Source: Sebastes aleutianus (lineage: Eukaryota; Chordata; Actinopteri; Perciformes; Sebastidae). From it: DNA of 64,000 nt. Each line of letters begins with the position of its first letter. Positions within the stretch are counted from its first letter, which is position 1. The stretch is taken from positions 7,843,743 to 7,907,742 of the forward strand of contig CAKAKS010000066.1 of the NCBI GenBank assembly GCA_916700875.1, read 5' to 3'. Below the pieces are notes generated by a model that searched no databases, was not told where the DNA came from, and saw nothing but the letters and a program-made list of their open reading frames with translations. Of this stretch, positions 1-10,645 are shown piece by piece. The position numbers and the translations under genes were made by a program.

Positions 1-330
1 ACCCGTGTTTGTTTAGTTTTATTTTGTTACATTAGTGACGTTTGTCACGTGTTTTCCGTACGGACGTTACGTTGTTTCTGTACGTGTTTTATTTAGTTTA
101 CGTACTTGTTTTATGCCTAACCATGACGTTTTCCCTTAACCTAACTAAGTGGTTGTTGGCTAATCCTAAGTGAATGGCTTTGTTGCTCCCTGCTGGTACT
201 GCATGTTAATACAGGCGAGTAATATTCACGTCTCTTTGAGGCAAAACATGACACTAATACGCTGTCCTCTGGTGGACAGGCGGGTTTATTACACTCTTTG
301 GCATGATATCGGGTTGCACTCTGTCATGGC
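1..330 (+). repeat. R1 dispersed repeat, copy a (left end outside window)
   Basis: The stretch reads through landmarks shared with ten other places in this window: TTTGTCACGTGTTTTCC near 50, ACCATGACGTTTT near 121 and CCTAACTAAGTGG near 140. From about 180 to 325 it also matches 49,381-49,515, including GAGGCAAAAC, the CCCTGCTGGT motif and the end near ATATCGGGTTG. No coding potential is evident. The 131-codon open frame across it is not conserved between copies. The window boundary cuts the left part. Confidence 0.7.
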
Positions 331-384
331 TTTAGGACAGTTGAATATAATGAAACCAATCTTTAATGGTTTTAGTAAATTAGT

Positions 385-650
385 AAATATTAGCGCTAGC
401 AATGTCAGATGTCGGTCGATCCACTATTTTGGTCGAGACGGAAATATCTCAATAACTATTGACTGGATGACCATGACATTATGGTCCCCTCACTTTTTCT
501 CTAGTGCCATCAACAGGACAGCAATTGTGGTTTTGACTGAAATGTCTCTGGATAGATTGCCATGAAATTTGATACTCATTCATGCCGCCCTCAGGATGAA
601 TTTAGCTTTTTATCTGTAGCGCCATCATCAGGTCAAAATCTTCTCTACGA
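385..650 (+). repeat. Dispersed repeat with internal ~95-bp duplication
   Basis: Two related half-units lie in tandem. GAAATATCTC near 450 pairs with GAAATGTCTC near 540. GGATGACCATGACA pairs with AGATTGCCATGAAATTT. CTAGTGCCATCAACAGG near 503 pairs with TAGCGCCATCATCAGG near 618. I recognise this as a very common perciform repeat from general knowledge; no name is assigned. No transposase or RT frame is visible. Confidence 0.55.
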
Positions 651-2039
651 GCCGAGGACAACTTTGTAGCTGCAGTTACAGTGGATGAAGTCATTGCAGT
701 ATCCTTTTTCTGTACTGTAGAAAAACCTAGAGCTGGTTTCACTAAAATGTATGAATACTTTATTCCCCCCGAAAGATTAGTTCCTCTAGATGACATTTTG
801 CAGCTCCAACTTTAAGTAAAACCCAAATTATTGTTGTGTTACTAAGCAACAACGTAACTTACCCACAAACTGGACACACACACACTTCACGATTTAAAGA
901 TTTTCTAAAGCGTTAACCACTTCAGTATCTCATAATCAGTTTTCTAATTCCTCTGCAGCTGTGGGCGTTTACTCGATAACTATGAAGTACTTTTCCAATT
1001 TATCCTTTGATAAAGTTGCCTTTGTGAAATCTCATTTCCCCCTCGGTCTAACTGTTTCCTCCACAGTATTACATTACCTATCTAACACCTCTACTCCTCC
1101 ATCCACCCTCTCCTTTTCTCTCTGGATCTTCACCTCAGCTTCTTTCTCTCTCTCTCTGTCTCTCCCTTCTTCTTTCTCTACCATATTTTTCTCTGTCTGC
1201 CTCCTTTTTGGTTTCTCTGTCTCTCTTTTTGCCACCTCCAACTCTCTACTGATTAACAAAGAGAGGAGAAAAGACAGAAGGGAAAAAACAGTTGGTAGAT
1301 TGGTGGGAAAGTTCAATTAAACTGCGGGCCTCTGGGCTTTTGTATTGGCGTGTATGTGTGTGCACGCCTTTGTGTTTATGGCTGTGCATGCTGCTGTACT
1401 GTGTGTGTGTATGTGCGAGTATTGAAATGTGTGTAGGTATGTGTGCACGCTTTGCATCTCTGCTGGTGTGTGTTTCAGTCTCAGCTCTCCAGGATTAGTT
1501 TTTCCTCCTTAATCAAGTGAGAGAGAAGCCCACAGGTAATTATAGCTTCTCTCTAAAAACAACAACTGGGCTTTTGCTTTCCTGTTGGACTCCATCACAG
1601 TCAAATAAAGACACTGCTAGCTACAATTGTAAAGGACAAGCAAAGTCACAAAGTTGTTTCTATCATACTGCAGCATGACGTAAAAAGAAGAGCTCTTTTA
1701 ATTGTGCTAACTGGACCGAATGTAGTGTTTCACATGCAGGGAGGATGTGTTGTGTCTCATCAGTTTAACATATAAAACCTGATTTAACTTAACGAAGCTT
1801 TCTTGTGAGTTTTTAAATCATGTTGTTCATGCATCTGTCTCTTATATTAGGCCTATAGATGTTCGAAATTAAATCAGACAAACAGCATACATAGATAAGA
1901 TATGAATAATGTTAATCAACAGCACAGCTGTCATTTGAGTCGACAGTTGAGGGGTTGTTTGCTCGTGCTGGCAGGTCACTGTTTATAATTTGACAGAACC
2001 TCACCCACATGGTCCTAATGAGGCAGATGATAGCTGAGT
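651..2039. other. No gene seen; CT-rich and TG-rich low complexity
   Basis: The interval contains a pyrimidine-rich run at about 1,080-1,215 (TCTCTCTCTC blocks) and a TG-rich run at about 1,350-1,470. The open frames at 961-1,320 (+) and 1,074-1,316 (-) are by-products of this skew. Nothing else is recognised. The stretch around 1,530-1,600 is AT-rich single-copy DNA. Confidence 0.5.
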
Positions 2040-2290
2040 CTTTGAGTGCACGGATGTGTTAAGAGAACTGGATACAGCGTTGGAGTCGGGGCCCCGTTCA
2101 TTCCTATGAAAGTTGCTCAGTGGCACACGATGCCAAAATGGCTCGACTTCCGAGTGGAAAAGTACCCAGATCTTCTGGCGAGCTTCCGCATCCATTGGGC
2201 CCATGGAGCAGGCGCAGTAGCGTCCGCTCGGTCACATGACTCGGTCACGGGGGTCACAGCCGTTACGATTTTTAAAAAATCTGATATTCT
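2040..2290 (+). repeat. Possible dispersed repeat, single copy here
   Basis: This stretch is richer in GC and CpG than its neighbours (CCCCGTTCATTCCTATGAA near 2,091; GGAGCAGGCGCAGTAGCGTC near 2,204). The wording is familiar from teleost repeats, but no second copy occurs in this window, so the call is weak. Overlapping open frames on both strands look like shadows. Confidence 0.35.
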
Positions 2291-2863
2291 GTCAGATTTT
2301 TGTGGTATTCATTTTTTTGTACCAGGTTCTCACAATGTTTAATAATGAAAATGATGGATGCTGGGAATTGTACAGTGACTGACAGGTTGGTATAATGGAC
2401 AAAAAGTGGATGAGGGAGGAAGAATGATTGTGAACAGAACTGTACATTGTACTGACAGAGGAGAGGCTGAAGGACGTAGGTTTGATGAAGGCTGATAATT
2501 TAAATGGCTTTCATGACATGCAATTCTGATGGAAGCCATGTACCAAATAGATGACACCTTCTATGGCTTTCTTTTTTACATAGTGTACATATACATTGTT
2601 GGTTATACATGAACCTGCAGTCATATGTATCCCATATTTGTAATGCACCACTGCATACTTAACTTGGAGCACATTTCCAATGAGAGTGTATGGAGTTGTT
2701 TAAAGAAAGAAATTAAAAAAATTGACCTACAAACCATTCAGTTTGAATACTGGGAACTAGAATCAGCATTTGTTTTGAATCCGCCTGCTGCCAAAAATCT
2801 TAAACTCTGTAAAACACATTGCCAAAACAAGCTTCTTATGACTGTGTGTTTTTGTATTTTGTT
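2291..2863. other. No gene or repeat recognised
   Basis: Ordinary AT-rich sequence. Short open frames on both strands show no domain motif. Confidence 0.4.
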
Positions 2864-3262
2864 CATAGACTGAATATAAGAAGTGGACGTAGTCACTGTG
2901 ACGTCACCCAGACCGGACAACGCCGTGGTAGCGACCTGTTAAACACAAGGTAGCCACGCCCTAAAGTATACCATGCTTTATGGTCGATTTGACTCTAAAT
3001 GGGACCATAATTTACTAAATGAACATCATGCTGTATTGAAGAAGACTTGAAACTAGCAATTGAGACCATAAACTCATGTTTACAATGTTTACTGAGGTAA
3101 TAAATCAAGTGAGAAGTAGGCTCATTTTCTCATAAACTTTTATACAATCAGACTTCTTTTTGCAACCAGAGGAGTCGCCCCCTGCTGGCTCTTAGAGAGA
3201 ATGCAAGTTTAAGGCACTTCAGCATTGGCTTCACTTTACAGACTCGGAGTTGTCCACTGGTT
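2864..3262 (+). mobile_element. T-family short transposon-like element, copy A (internally deleted)
   Basis: The left end is CATAGACTGAATATAAG followed by a GTGACGTCACCCA block. The right end is GGCTTCACTTTACAGACTC. The body (ACCATAATTTACTAAATGAA, CATCATGCTGTATTGAAGAA, GAGTCGCCCCCTGCTGGCT) matches, in reverse complement, 24,464-25,035 and 57,306-57,855. Against the 57-kb copy it lacks an internal segment of about 150-170 bp just after the GTGACGTCACCC block. There is no coding capacity, so it would be non-autonomous. Confidence 0.8.
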
Positions 3263-4295
3263 TTGTTACAAGCTCTGGTTTAATTTAAACTGTCCAATGA
3301 GTAAACCTTTACTACAGTATGGCTCAGACTCAGTGAACTGTATAACTGCACCTCCAGAAGCCTGATACACAAACATTATCCGTTATGTCAGAGCTTCTGT
3401 GTGTGTATGTTTGTGTGCTCCTTTTGGCGTGCACTTGGAAAAAAAAGTATTACGTAAAACTGTGTGTGTATTTAATAACAGCTCTATCCTTGCATCATCA
3501 AGCAGCCCATGGTTTATCTGTCTTGTAGTCCTCCAAAGACTTTAATAAGCTTATGTGTTGTCAGTAATTAGCAGCTAATAAATGATGAAAGAAGAGCCGC
3601 TAATACCTCTTTTTCCGACTGCGCTGGCTTTAACGTGCGGCATCAACAAAACAAATCAATGGATGCGGGAGGGATGGAGGGGTTAGGGATGAATGGGCTG
3701 GTGTTTTCTCAAAGATAGCCCTCCTCAGAAAGGATAATTAATGCAGACACTCTTAGTCCTGCATTTAGCCCTTCTGATTATGATCCCAAAGCTGCCAAAC
3801 CAGTAAATTCATACTTTCTTTCAGAGGGAGTAGAATCAGAGTACCAATTATGCTGTACACTGTAATTGATTGAAATTACTCAATGCAGCATTTCTGATTT
3901 GGTAAAACATTTTTAATCCTTTTTTTATCCAGGGAAGGTTGACTAAGCAGGCTCTGTTTCTCAGCAGTACCAGACAAAAACAGTAAAATTTCACAGTTAT
4001 TGCACTCACACCCGAGGCTGCCTTGTAATGTAAGACCATAGTTGTTTCCAATTAAACACTTGGCCATTTAACAGCTTCACAGGAAAAAAAAAACTTAAAT
4101 AGTAATTGCCTTGCTCATGGGCACGTCAAGTGGAGTCTTTGATAAACACAAGAATGCTTACTCATTCACCCATCCTCTGTAATGGTTGAACTACAGCTGC
4201 TGTCCACTAAAGATGATTTATCAGTTATATAATCATCAGTATCTTCATCACAGATGCAACTAAATATACTGATTATCTTTTTCTTTTTGCTCTTC
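3263..4295. other. No gene seen; single-copy AT-rich DNA
   Basis: No repeat family from elsewhere in the window is found here. The open frames near 3,848-4,067 (-) have no recognisable domain. A candidate conserved stretch inside it is listed separately. Confidence 0.4.
3535..3775. promoter_or_regulatory. Candidate conserved non-coding stretch (inference)
   Basis: Single-copy sequence with several homeodomain-type cores (CAGTAATTAGCAGCTAATAA near 3,560; GATAATTAATGCAG near 3,732) beside a non-repetitive GC-richer block (CGACTGCGCTGGC near 3,617). It has no frame and no repeat similarity. This texture is common in vertebrate enhancers, but conservation cannot be judged from one sequence. Confidence 0.2.
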
Positions 4296-4476
4296 CCTCC
4301 ACAGCGAGGTCACAGTACGGCGTTGGCTACAAAACGGCGCGCCCGGAGCTGCAGGCGATTCACTGTCTGGCTCAAGGATACTTCAAAAAGGACGTATGCC
4401 TGCTGTCACGGTGGCTTGAACCCAGGTCCTCCAGTTGAAGGTCAGCCCACTTAATCATTGCCTCCACTGTAAATCC
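4296..4476 (-). mobile_element. Antisense tRNA-derived SINE fragment (S3)
   Basis: Read on the minus strand, a polymerase III B-box-like GGGTTCAAGCC occurs at about 4,415-4,425. It is followed by a SINE body motif (TATCCTTGAGCCAGACAGTG) and CTCCGGGCGCGCC. On the plus strand the preceding CCTCCACAG imitates a splice acceptor, which makes the stretch look like an exon; the SINE reading explains all of it better. It is diverged and truncated. Confidence 0.6.
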
Positions 4477-6502
4477 CTATCAGGGCAGGATTAGGATTTG
4501 AGAGCCAACATGAGATATGTAACTAGACCACTGACAGCTGAGAAAGAGCCCAGCGGAGAAGTATGTGAAAGGGCAAGGTTCTCTGTTGGATAATGGGGAG
4601 AATATGTACTGTATAATAACAGGGAATTTTTTAGTTAAAGTAAATATGCAGATGTGGTGTGAAATTTGTGTTTTTTGCGAATGTGAAATGCCCGTTTTTA
4701 GAAGAGATTTCACTTTAGCATTGTACTACTATACACAAATCCGGGGATGTACCGGAAGTAAACAAGGAGTCTCCCTACAATACGTGTGTGTTTTGAATTT
4801 GGGGATTCTTGATGGGCGTGTCAGCGTGGATAAGCTCCACCCACGGTTCCACCTCTGAGCTGTGATTGGACAGTTGATTGCTCTTCTCTTTGGAATGAGA
4901 CAGTACGTCATCGTCTCTGAAAAGAAAAAGCTCCATTGCACCACCTCATGAAATTTTTACAGTGCTTTTGCATATTTAGTATTGGCAAGTTTATGCTGCT
5001 CTTTATGCTGGACAACACTTCATTGTATGTGTTGTGATTTGATTTAAATGTGCCACATGGACACATGTGTTGTTTTGATCAATACATCGTTCTCTTGACA
5101 GAATTTTACATCTGAAAATCATCCAAGCATATGGTGACGATGCTGACTTTACAGTCGTGTTGGCGAGTAGCTTCCTCTGCAATAGTGAACATACTGTATA
5201 TACAGCTTTTCAGTGTGCTACATGGACAGCAGTTTCTTTACAATGTAGGCTTTGTTTGTCCTGTTAACAAAGGTTGTCCTGGTTCCTCTATTATCTCTCC
5301 TTCTTTGTCCTTGTGTGACTGATTCTTGTCTCTACTCAATAAAAAACTCGGCTTCTTTGTATCGGCACATCTGATTACAGACTTGAACCACCTGCAACTG
5401 ATTTTCCCAGATTTTAAGAAGCTTGTTACCATGAGCCTCTTGGGTGATATTCATATTGACTGATTATTACGTGTTTAATGGTTTGCAAAATGTTTTTTTT
5501 TCTGTAAGTGTGTGAAGACAAACAGAAATCATTAGAGGGGTGTAGTCGTTTTTTCTGTAGCAGAAATGCTAAATTGAATTTGGACCCTTTGTGCACGTCT
5601 TAGCCCGCTGAGCCCTGGTCTGGATGTATTTATTTGTTCTATCAAGGTCAGAAGTTTAATAAGCCCTTTTGATGTTGTTTTGTCTCACCTTCACGTATTG
5701 GATTTCTTTGTGGGTTTTCTCAGATTGTTGTTTGAACATGCCGATAAATTCATACTTTTATAATCCACCCGTCACTGAAGTAGTGATTTTGATAAACATT
5801 GTTTGTATTCATGCTACTGTTGGTCAATTTCACCCTCTTCAATTACCCTTCTCTCTCTCACAAAGGAGAAGGCAGTAACCTCAAAATCATGTTTTGAAAA
5901 TGAACTTAACTTTAAAAAGTTTGCCATTCCCTTAAGGCAGCTACTCGTGTTTGTATACTGTATGTGTGTGTGTAGAACTGAGCCCCCATGAAAACACAGA
6001 GTTGGCTCTTTCAAGTTGGTTGCAACTTGTATTGATATCAACTAATGAGGTGAAATACAGAAAGGAACACAGCGAGAGGCTGTGCAAATTGGGAAGCCAG
6101 GTTGTACAAAAATGTGCGACTGATTCATCTGACCATTATTTGTCAGAACTTTGTCATCACAGTGGCATACAAAAATTAGAGGAACAGCAATTCAGTCTGC
6201 TCAATATGCTGCATGTAATACAGAAATGTGTCTGTTGTGACAATTGGGGAAATAGACTTTTAGAAGTATTCATTTCAGTTTCAGTTTTACTTGGATTCAT
6301 TTGGCTACAACGACTGATTAACTATGAGTTATTACTTTCATCCTGCTGCAGTGCTCTCAGAGCGATACTTTTCTTTCCATGCACATGCACACATTAAAAC
6401 CCCTGTTAGCATCCCCGTTAATGACCAAGAAATCATGTTTCTCCAGCACAAACCTTGGTATGAAACCAAGTTTCTCGACAAGTCCACTTTAGTGCGTGTA
6501 AA
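4477..6502. other. No gene seen; single-copy AT-rich DNA
   Basis: About 2 kb with no recognisable domain in any open frame, including the 148-codon frame at 5,951-6,397. The part around 4,735-4,945 is GC-richer (GATGGGCGTGTCAGCGTGG near 4,811) and may be an old transposon remnant. No partner copy is seen here. Confidence 0.4.
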
Positions 6503-7332
6503 CCATAGACTGTATAAAATATGGAGGTAGTCTCTGTGACGTCATCCAGAGGTTTCTGAAGCTCAAAGTGGGTGGCTCCGGCCGTCATCATCTTGGCAGT
6601 GACAACACAGCCCTAACTCCCGTTCTAATCCAAAAAAGAGGTGGATCATCGGTGGCGCTGAGGTGGCCCGGGTGATGCAGCAGAGCAGACAGCTAGCAGC
6701 TAGCAACCTGGTATGGCACCCACCTGTCACTCACAGCGGCCACGCCCTCAATTATGTCCAATTTTCAGCTTTTATGCAATTTAAATGGGTGATTTATGCA
6801 AAAAAAGTTGTCATGAACGGGGAAATTAGCTATATTAGAAGTAGAGTGGGTCGTCCGCTTATCGGAAGATCGGCGGTTCGATCCCCGGCTCCCCTAGTCT
6901 ACATGTCGAAGGATCCTTAGGCAAGATACTGAACCCTAAGTTGCTCCCGAAGGCTGTGCAATCGGTGTGTGAATGAGTGTTTAGATTAGATCCTGATGGG
7001 CAGGTTGGCACCATGCATGACAGCCTCTGCCATCAGTGTATGAATGTGTGTGTGAAGGGTGAATACTGACATGTAGCGTACAGTGCTTTGAGTGGTCGGG
7101 AGACTAGAAAAGCGCTATATGAATGCAACTTTATTTACCATAGAGACCAAAATAGCTTTTTGTACCAGGCTGTAAACATGTTTATTTCTGCTGTAAAGTT
7201 GGTCATCTTAACATGGGGGTCTCTGGGGATTGACTCGCTTTTGGAGCCGCCCTCAAGCGGCCATTCAATGAACAGCAGTTTTTGGCTCTTCCACGTTGGC
7301 TTCATTTCTCAGCACCAGAGGTTGCCGCTTGA
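6503..7332 (+). mobile_element. T-family element, copy B, split by a SINE
   Basis: The left end is CATAGACTGTATAAAATATG then GTCTCTGTGACGTCATCC. The right end is TTGGCTTCATTTCTCAG and GGTTGCCGCTTG near 7,320. Both ends therefore match the T layout while most of the interior differs from copies A, C and E, so this is a sister subfamily. The interior resumes at about 7,141 after the inserted SINE. Confidence 0.65.
6845..7140 (+). mobile_element. tRNA-derived SINE (S1), copy a
   Basis: The tRNA-like head has a B box GGTTCGATCCC at 6,875-6,885. A body motif CAATCGGTGTGTGAATGAG follows near 6,959. The tail (TTTGAGTGGTCGGGAGACTA, then AAAGCGCTATATGAATGCAA) ends at TTTACCA. About 20 bases of the head are missing compared with the copy at 34,918. 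It would have been transcribed by RNA polymerase III and copied by a partner LINE. I recognise it as a widespread percomorph SINE of the kind described from cichlids; the name is not certain. Clear target duplications are not visible. Confidence 0.9.
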
Positions 7333-7983
7333 TGTGAACACACTGTCTACAAGGGATATGCAGCATCAATTGATACCTTTTCACAAAGCTATTTCACTTT
7401 ACATAACCACAGAGATAATAGAAAGACATGTACACTTACACTTAACGTATTGGTCACTTCAATAGCAAGAGAGCATCTCATTAATTTAAACCTCTACACT
7501 AGATAATAAGTACATTAAATTCTTCATAAGAAGAGCTTGCAGAGTGTGTTTGTGTTTGTGTGTGCGTTGTGCCTGCTCATAACCTTGTTAGCTCCTATAG
7601 TCAAACCACTGGACCACTTTGATTTATGAGTAGTGTGGTGTAAAATAATGGCATGGTTCTAAAATTAGGGTTAGGGTTAGAGAGTGCTGCATACTGTATC
7701 TCTTTCTATCTTTGTTACACAATGAAAAGGGAGCAGGCCACTGCCCGTAAGACCTTTTACAGTAAAGGCAAAATTAAACTGGAGCTTTTTTCCCCCAGTG
7801 CCTAACTTGCAGTTTTTTCTTCTCTTTACTAATGTTGTCTTGGAGTTATTTACGAGTTGTAGCTTATTATGCAGTTATGTGTTGCATTGCACACCATTCA
7901 CAGTAAATCCCTCTAAATCTGTATGCCCCAAACTACCTCAAACTCTCAAACAACCGCAGTTGTGTCTGAACTAACAGCCCATT
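7333..7983. other. No gene seen; AT-rich DNA
   Basis: Apart from the short telomere-like run at 7,665 nothing is recognised. Confidence 0.4.
7665..7680 (+). repeat. Short telomere-like run (TTAGGG x 2.7)
   Basis: TTAGGGTTAGGGTTAG is perfect but only 16 bp long. It is too short to be called a true interstitial telomeric array. Confidence 0.6.
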
Positions 7984-8217
7984 ACTGCCAAGTCGTTCCA
8001 CTTGGCCAGCTTGCAGTCCAGGCTGAAGGAGGCGGAGGCCGCCACAGCCTGTGACCTAGCGGGAGCACAGAGCCGGAAAACTGCAGGATTGGAAGCAGAG
8101 ATCAGCACAAGGTCGTGTCTTTTGGCTCGGCAGGCTGTGGTTGGCGTTCACGCCACGCGCCCTGGCTCAGCCGATGCACGAGCTGCTACGGCGGGGCGGT
8201 CTAGCTATTGAAATTCT
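7984..8217 (+). other. Exon-like coiled-coil stretch of unknown origin
   Basis: The frame is open from upstream of 7,984 to the stop at about 8,209-8,211. Its first part reads SFHLASLQSRLKEAEA and then QSRKTAGLEAEIST, a charged, leucine-spaced pattern typical of coiled coils. The stretch is GC-richer than its surroundings. There is no ATG, and the flanking acceptor (CTGCCAAG) and donor (ACAAGGTCGT near 8,110) are weak. The distal part (after about 8,115) looks less protein-like. It could be a lone exon, a processed pseudogene piece, a transposon remnant, or chance. I cannot name a parent protein. Confidence 0.25.
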
Positions 8218-9839
8218 GAATAGCTCACAGTTGGTAGAGTTCAGGCAAAGTGGAGAAGAAAGCGCCTCATGCGGCGTCAGTGAAGGTTAACCACCAGGCT
8301 GCTCTGACGGGGGTCAAGCCACCTGGGTGTTTAGGTAGTTTGGAGCCTCACACGTCTCTGAGGACGCCGTAAAAAGCTTCCAAATGAAATCATGTTGCTG
8401 ATGTACATTTGAGGGTGAGTCACGAGGTTATCACATTGACCAGATATGAGACACACCTTGATCTCACCACAGGGGAGGGTTGTCTGCTCTGCAGGGAGGC
8501 AGGAAGGATGCAACATTTGACCTTAGACGGTGGGAGGTGGAACGGCTTGCAGGAGGCGTTTGTGAGCATTACTTTCTCTTGTATGTTGCACAGCTAACAT
8601 ACAGTATATATGCAGGTGGAGGGTCATGAAGTTGGTCACACTGAAAACCTGGGGGGAAAAGGAGAGTATGTTCTAACCAGTGAATCATTAATCATTACTT
8701 TAATTTTATAATTTGTTTTTTGACTGGTAACGTGTGTGATTTAAACCAAAGTGAAGGTCTTTCTCTGAGAAATATCTATGCTTTTAAAATGTAAAAAATA
8801 AAGACCTTCAAAAAAAAAGGTTAGAACTGCATGTCTTTCCTGATTAATTCATCTATCGCTCACCCTAATTTATTGTAGAACACATCTTGCATGTTTAACT
8901 AGGAATGTATTGTATATTAAAAGAAGATAAAAGTTGGAAAACATGCAAAAGAAAAGTGGTTGCAAATTAATAAACACTACACTGAATATATTAAAAAGTA
9001 GAAATCAAATAATGATTTAATGTGCTGAAACTCAAAAACGTGCCAAGTGTATTTTAAAAAGCAATTGAAAGCTGACATTTAATTAAGTTGTGAATATTAA
9101 AAATTTCAAAACAGTTTGAGAAAACTATCAGGGCTTAGCTGCTTAGACATGTAACTCTCTCGATCCAACATGTCAAAGGTTACTGTGTATGTGTGTGTTA
9201 GTTTGTGTGTGTGTGTGTCTGCATTTTTGTGTGCAAACAACTGTTTTTCTGTGTTTTTGAGGCACAGTTATGCTCTGTATGTATTGTGCATGTGTGCCTG
9301 TGAAAGCAGTATGTTTGACCTTGAAGTAAATATAACCGCATACAATGTATAAGTGTGTAACCTTGTTCCAGACTTCTGAATCACCAACCACATCTCAGTT
9401 TCCCTCAGCCGGAGATTGAAAAGGCAGACATTATCCTCCTACATAGCGTGCCAACGACTTATAGCTCCATCCATGAAAAATAATGATTGAAAAATGTCCA
9501 CAATAATGATGATAGCAGGTTAGTTGATTGGTTATGAGAAAAAAACATGAACATGAGGTCGAATGAAAGAGATTTCAAACGAAATGGAAATTCTCTCTGA
9601 TTATCAGGTCAGTAGGTGACTCTTCTATCTTTATGAGGACCAGATTAAGTTTTACAACATGACATTGAGGACATTTTGTCAGGTCTTCCCTTTTTCAAAG
9701 GTTTAAGGGATAAGTCTTGGTTTTAGGGTAAAACGATTATAGGGTAACAGTTAGGCATGACGTGGCAACGGTTAAATCTGCATTAACAGATTTTAGTTAA
9801 TGCAGTTACAGAGCAGCGTTGTCATTCATTTGGAGTTGT
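8218..9839. other. No gene seen
   Basis: The AT-rich part at 8,640-9,130 has poly-A-like runs. The part at 9,180-9,310 is TG-rich and creates opposite-strand open frames. No tRNA is present: the TAGCTCACAGTTGGTAGAG run near 8,220 resembles an A box but no B box follows at the right spacing. Confidence 0.45.
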
Positions 9840-10009
9840 GTTTGTGGCCATCTGTTGACTATAAGTCCAATATTCACTCTGTTTTGGTTTCAACCAACTC
9901 CTGATGGAAATATCTGTCTCTTTAGCTACTAAATTCTCCACTATGTTAACCAGCTAGTTGCTAACTTTTTTCTGTCTGCTGTTAGGTGCTTGACAGGTAA
10001 CGCACAGTG

Positions 10010-10395
10010 ACCTGACGCACCAGACGGTTTGTTACAAAGAACCATCTAAGAAGCCGTCATTGGAAACTGTTTGGAAAAGGGCAGGCGTTTTCAAAAAATA
10101 CTTGGCAGGTGGATGATTGGATGAACCACCTGTCAATCAAACTCTTGCCGAAGCCAGTCGGGAGAAGAGCGAAAACATGTTTTTCATCGAGAAAAGCCTT
10201 CAATGCCGTTCTTTGCTCTTCTTTCAATGAAGAAATACTCTCCAGTTCTGATCTAACTGATGCCATTACAGCATCTACGCTAACCTGAACTAACAGTCGC
10301 CTCTCCGTGTTGTCGCGTCACACGCCTAAACCACGCCCGTATTGAAGCCTGTGATCTTGTGATATCGCGACAATCCAGCTGCCGTGCAAGTTAAG
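10010..10395 (-). mobile_element. 386-bp inserted element with 10-bp flanking duplication
   Basis: ACGCACAGTG occurs at 10,000-10,009 and again at 10,396-10,405, just outside the insert. The related F copy at 53,632 has GCACAGT only once at the same place, so it serves as an empty site. A 9-11 bp duplication is known for Mutator-type elements, but the termini here give no clear inverted repeat, so the class is left open. The insert carries a helicase-like start on the minus strand. Confidence 0.65.
10135..10266 (-). pseudogene. RecQ-like helicase N-terminal fragment carried in a mobile element
   Basis: The minus-strand frame starts with ATG at 10,266. Residues 14-44 hold the RecQ motif 0 pattern (LKEEQRTALKAFL) followed directly by a Walker A ATP-binding loop (LLPTGFGKSLI, residues 34-44). 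RecQ proteins are 3'-5' DNA helicases that use this loop to bind ATP. After residue 44 the similarity stops and the frame runs on through unrelated sequence to 10,057. No motifs Ia-VI are present, so the product could not be an active helicase. This is most simply the first exon of a transposon-borne helicase gene kept in an internally deleted element. A captured host RecQ exon is the alternative. Confidence 0.7.
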
Positions 10396-10645
10396 ACGCA
10401 CAGTGCCTTTTTAGAGCTTTTTTTGCTGGAAACATCCGCCTGCTGCATCTGAAAAAAGACGCTGATGAAAGCATTGAGACTGAACCGAAACAGTAAAGTT
10501 GTGTGAGCTGTAAAACCAAAACAGTGAGCTGAAAGATGCTAAAACGCTCCGTAGAGTTGAGGGGAACTGTGAGTACTGTGATAATTAGCTGTTGGTTCGT
10601 CATTACAAGCAACACCTTTCACATGTAGGTCGTCATTTGATCAAG

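Larger units (their letters stand above)
9840..10645 (+). repeat. F dispersed repeat, copy 1, interrupted by an insertion
   Basis: The left half (TCCAATATTCACTCTG near 9,867; CAACTCCTGATGGAAATAT; CCAGCTAGTTGCTAAC) and the right half (AACAGTAAAGTTGTG near 10,488; GAGCTGAAAGATGCTAAAAC; ACACCTTTCACA) match the two halves of 53,480-53,870 in order. In the 53-kb copy the halves are joined. Here they are separated at 10,010-10,395. F has no visible coding frame. Confidence 0.75.

Noticed and set aside
4300..4460. An apparent exon after a CCTCCACAG acceptor, with an open frame
   Set aside because: The minus strand is a tRNA-derived SINE with a B box and body motif, which explains the sequence fully.
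5951..6397. 148-codon plus-strand frame
   Set aside because: No start context, domain or codon pattern. Lengths like this are expected by chance in 64 kb.
6845..6920. Possible tRNA gene (GGTTCGATCCC)
   Set aside because: It is the head of a SINE. The acceptor stem does not pair and the SINE tail follows.
7665..7680. Telomeric fusion scar
   Set aside because: Under three TTAGGG units. Such runs occur by chance in vertebrate DNA.
8219..8290. A-box-like TAGCTCACAGTTGGTAGAG
   Set aside because: No B box at the expected distance and no cloverleaf.
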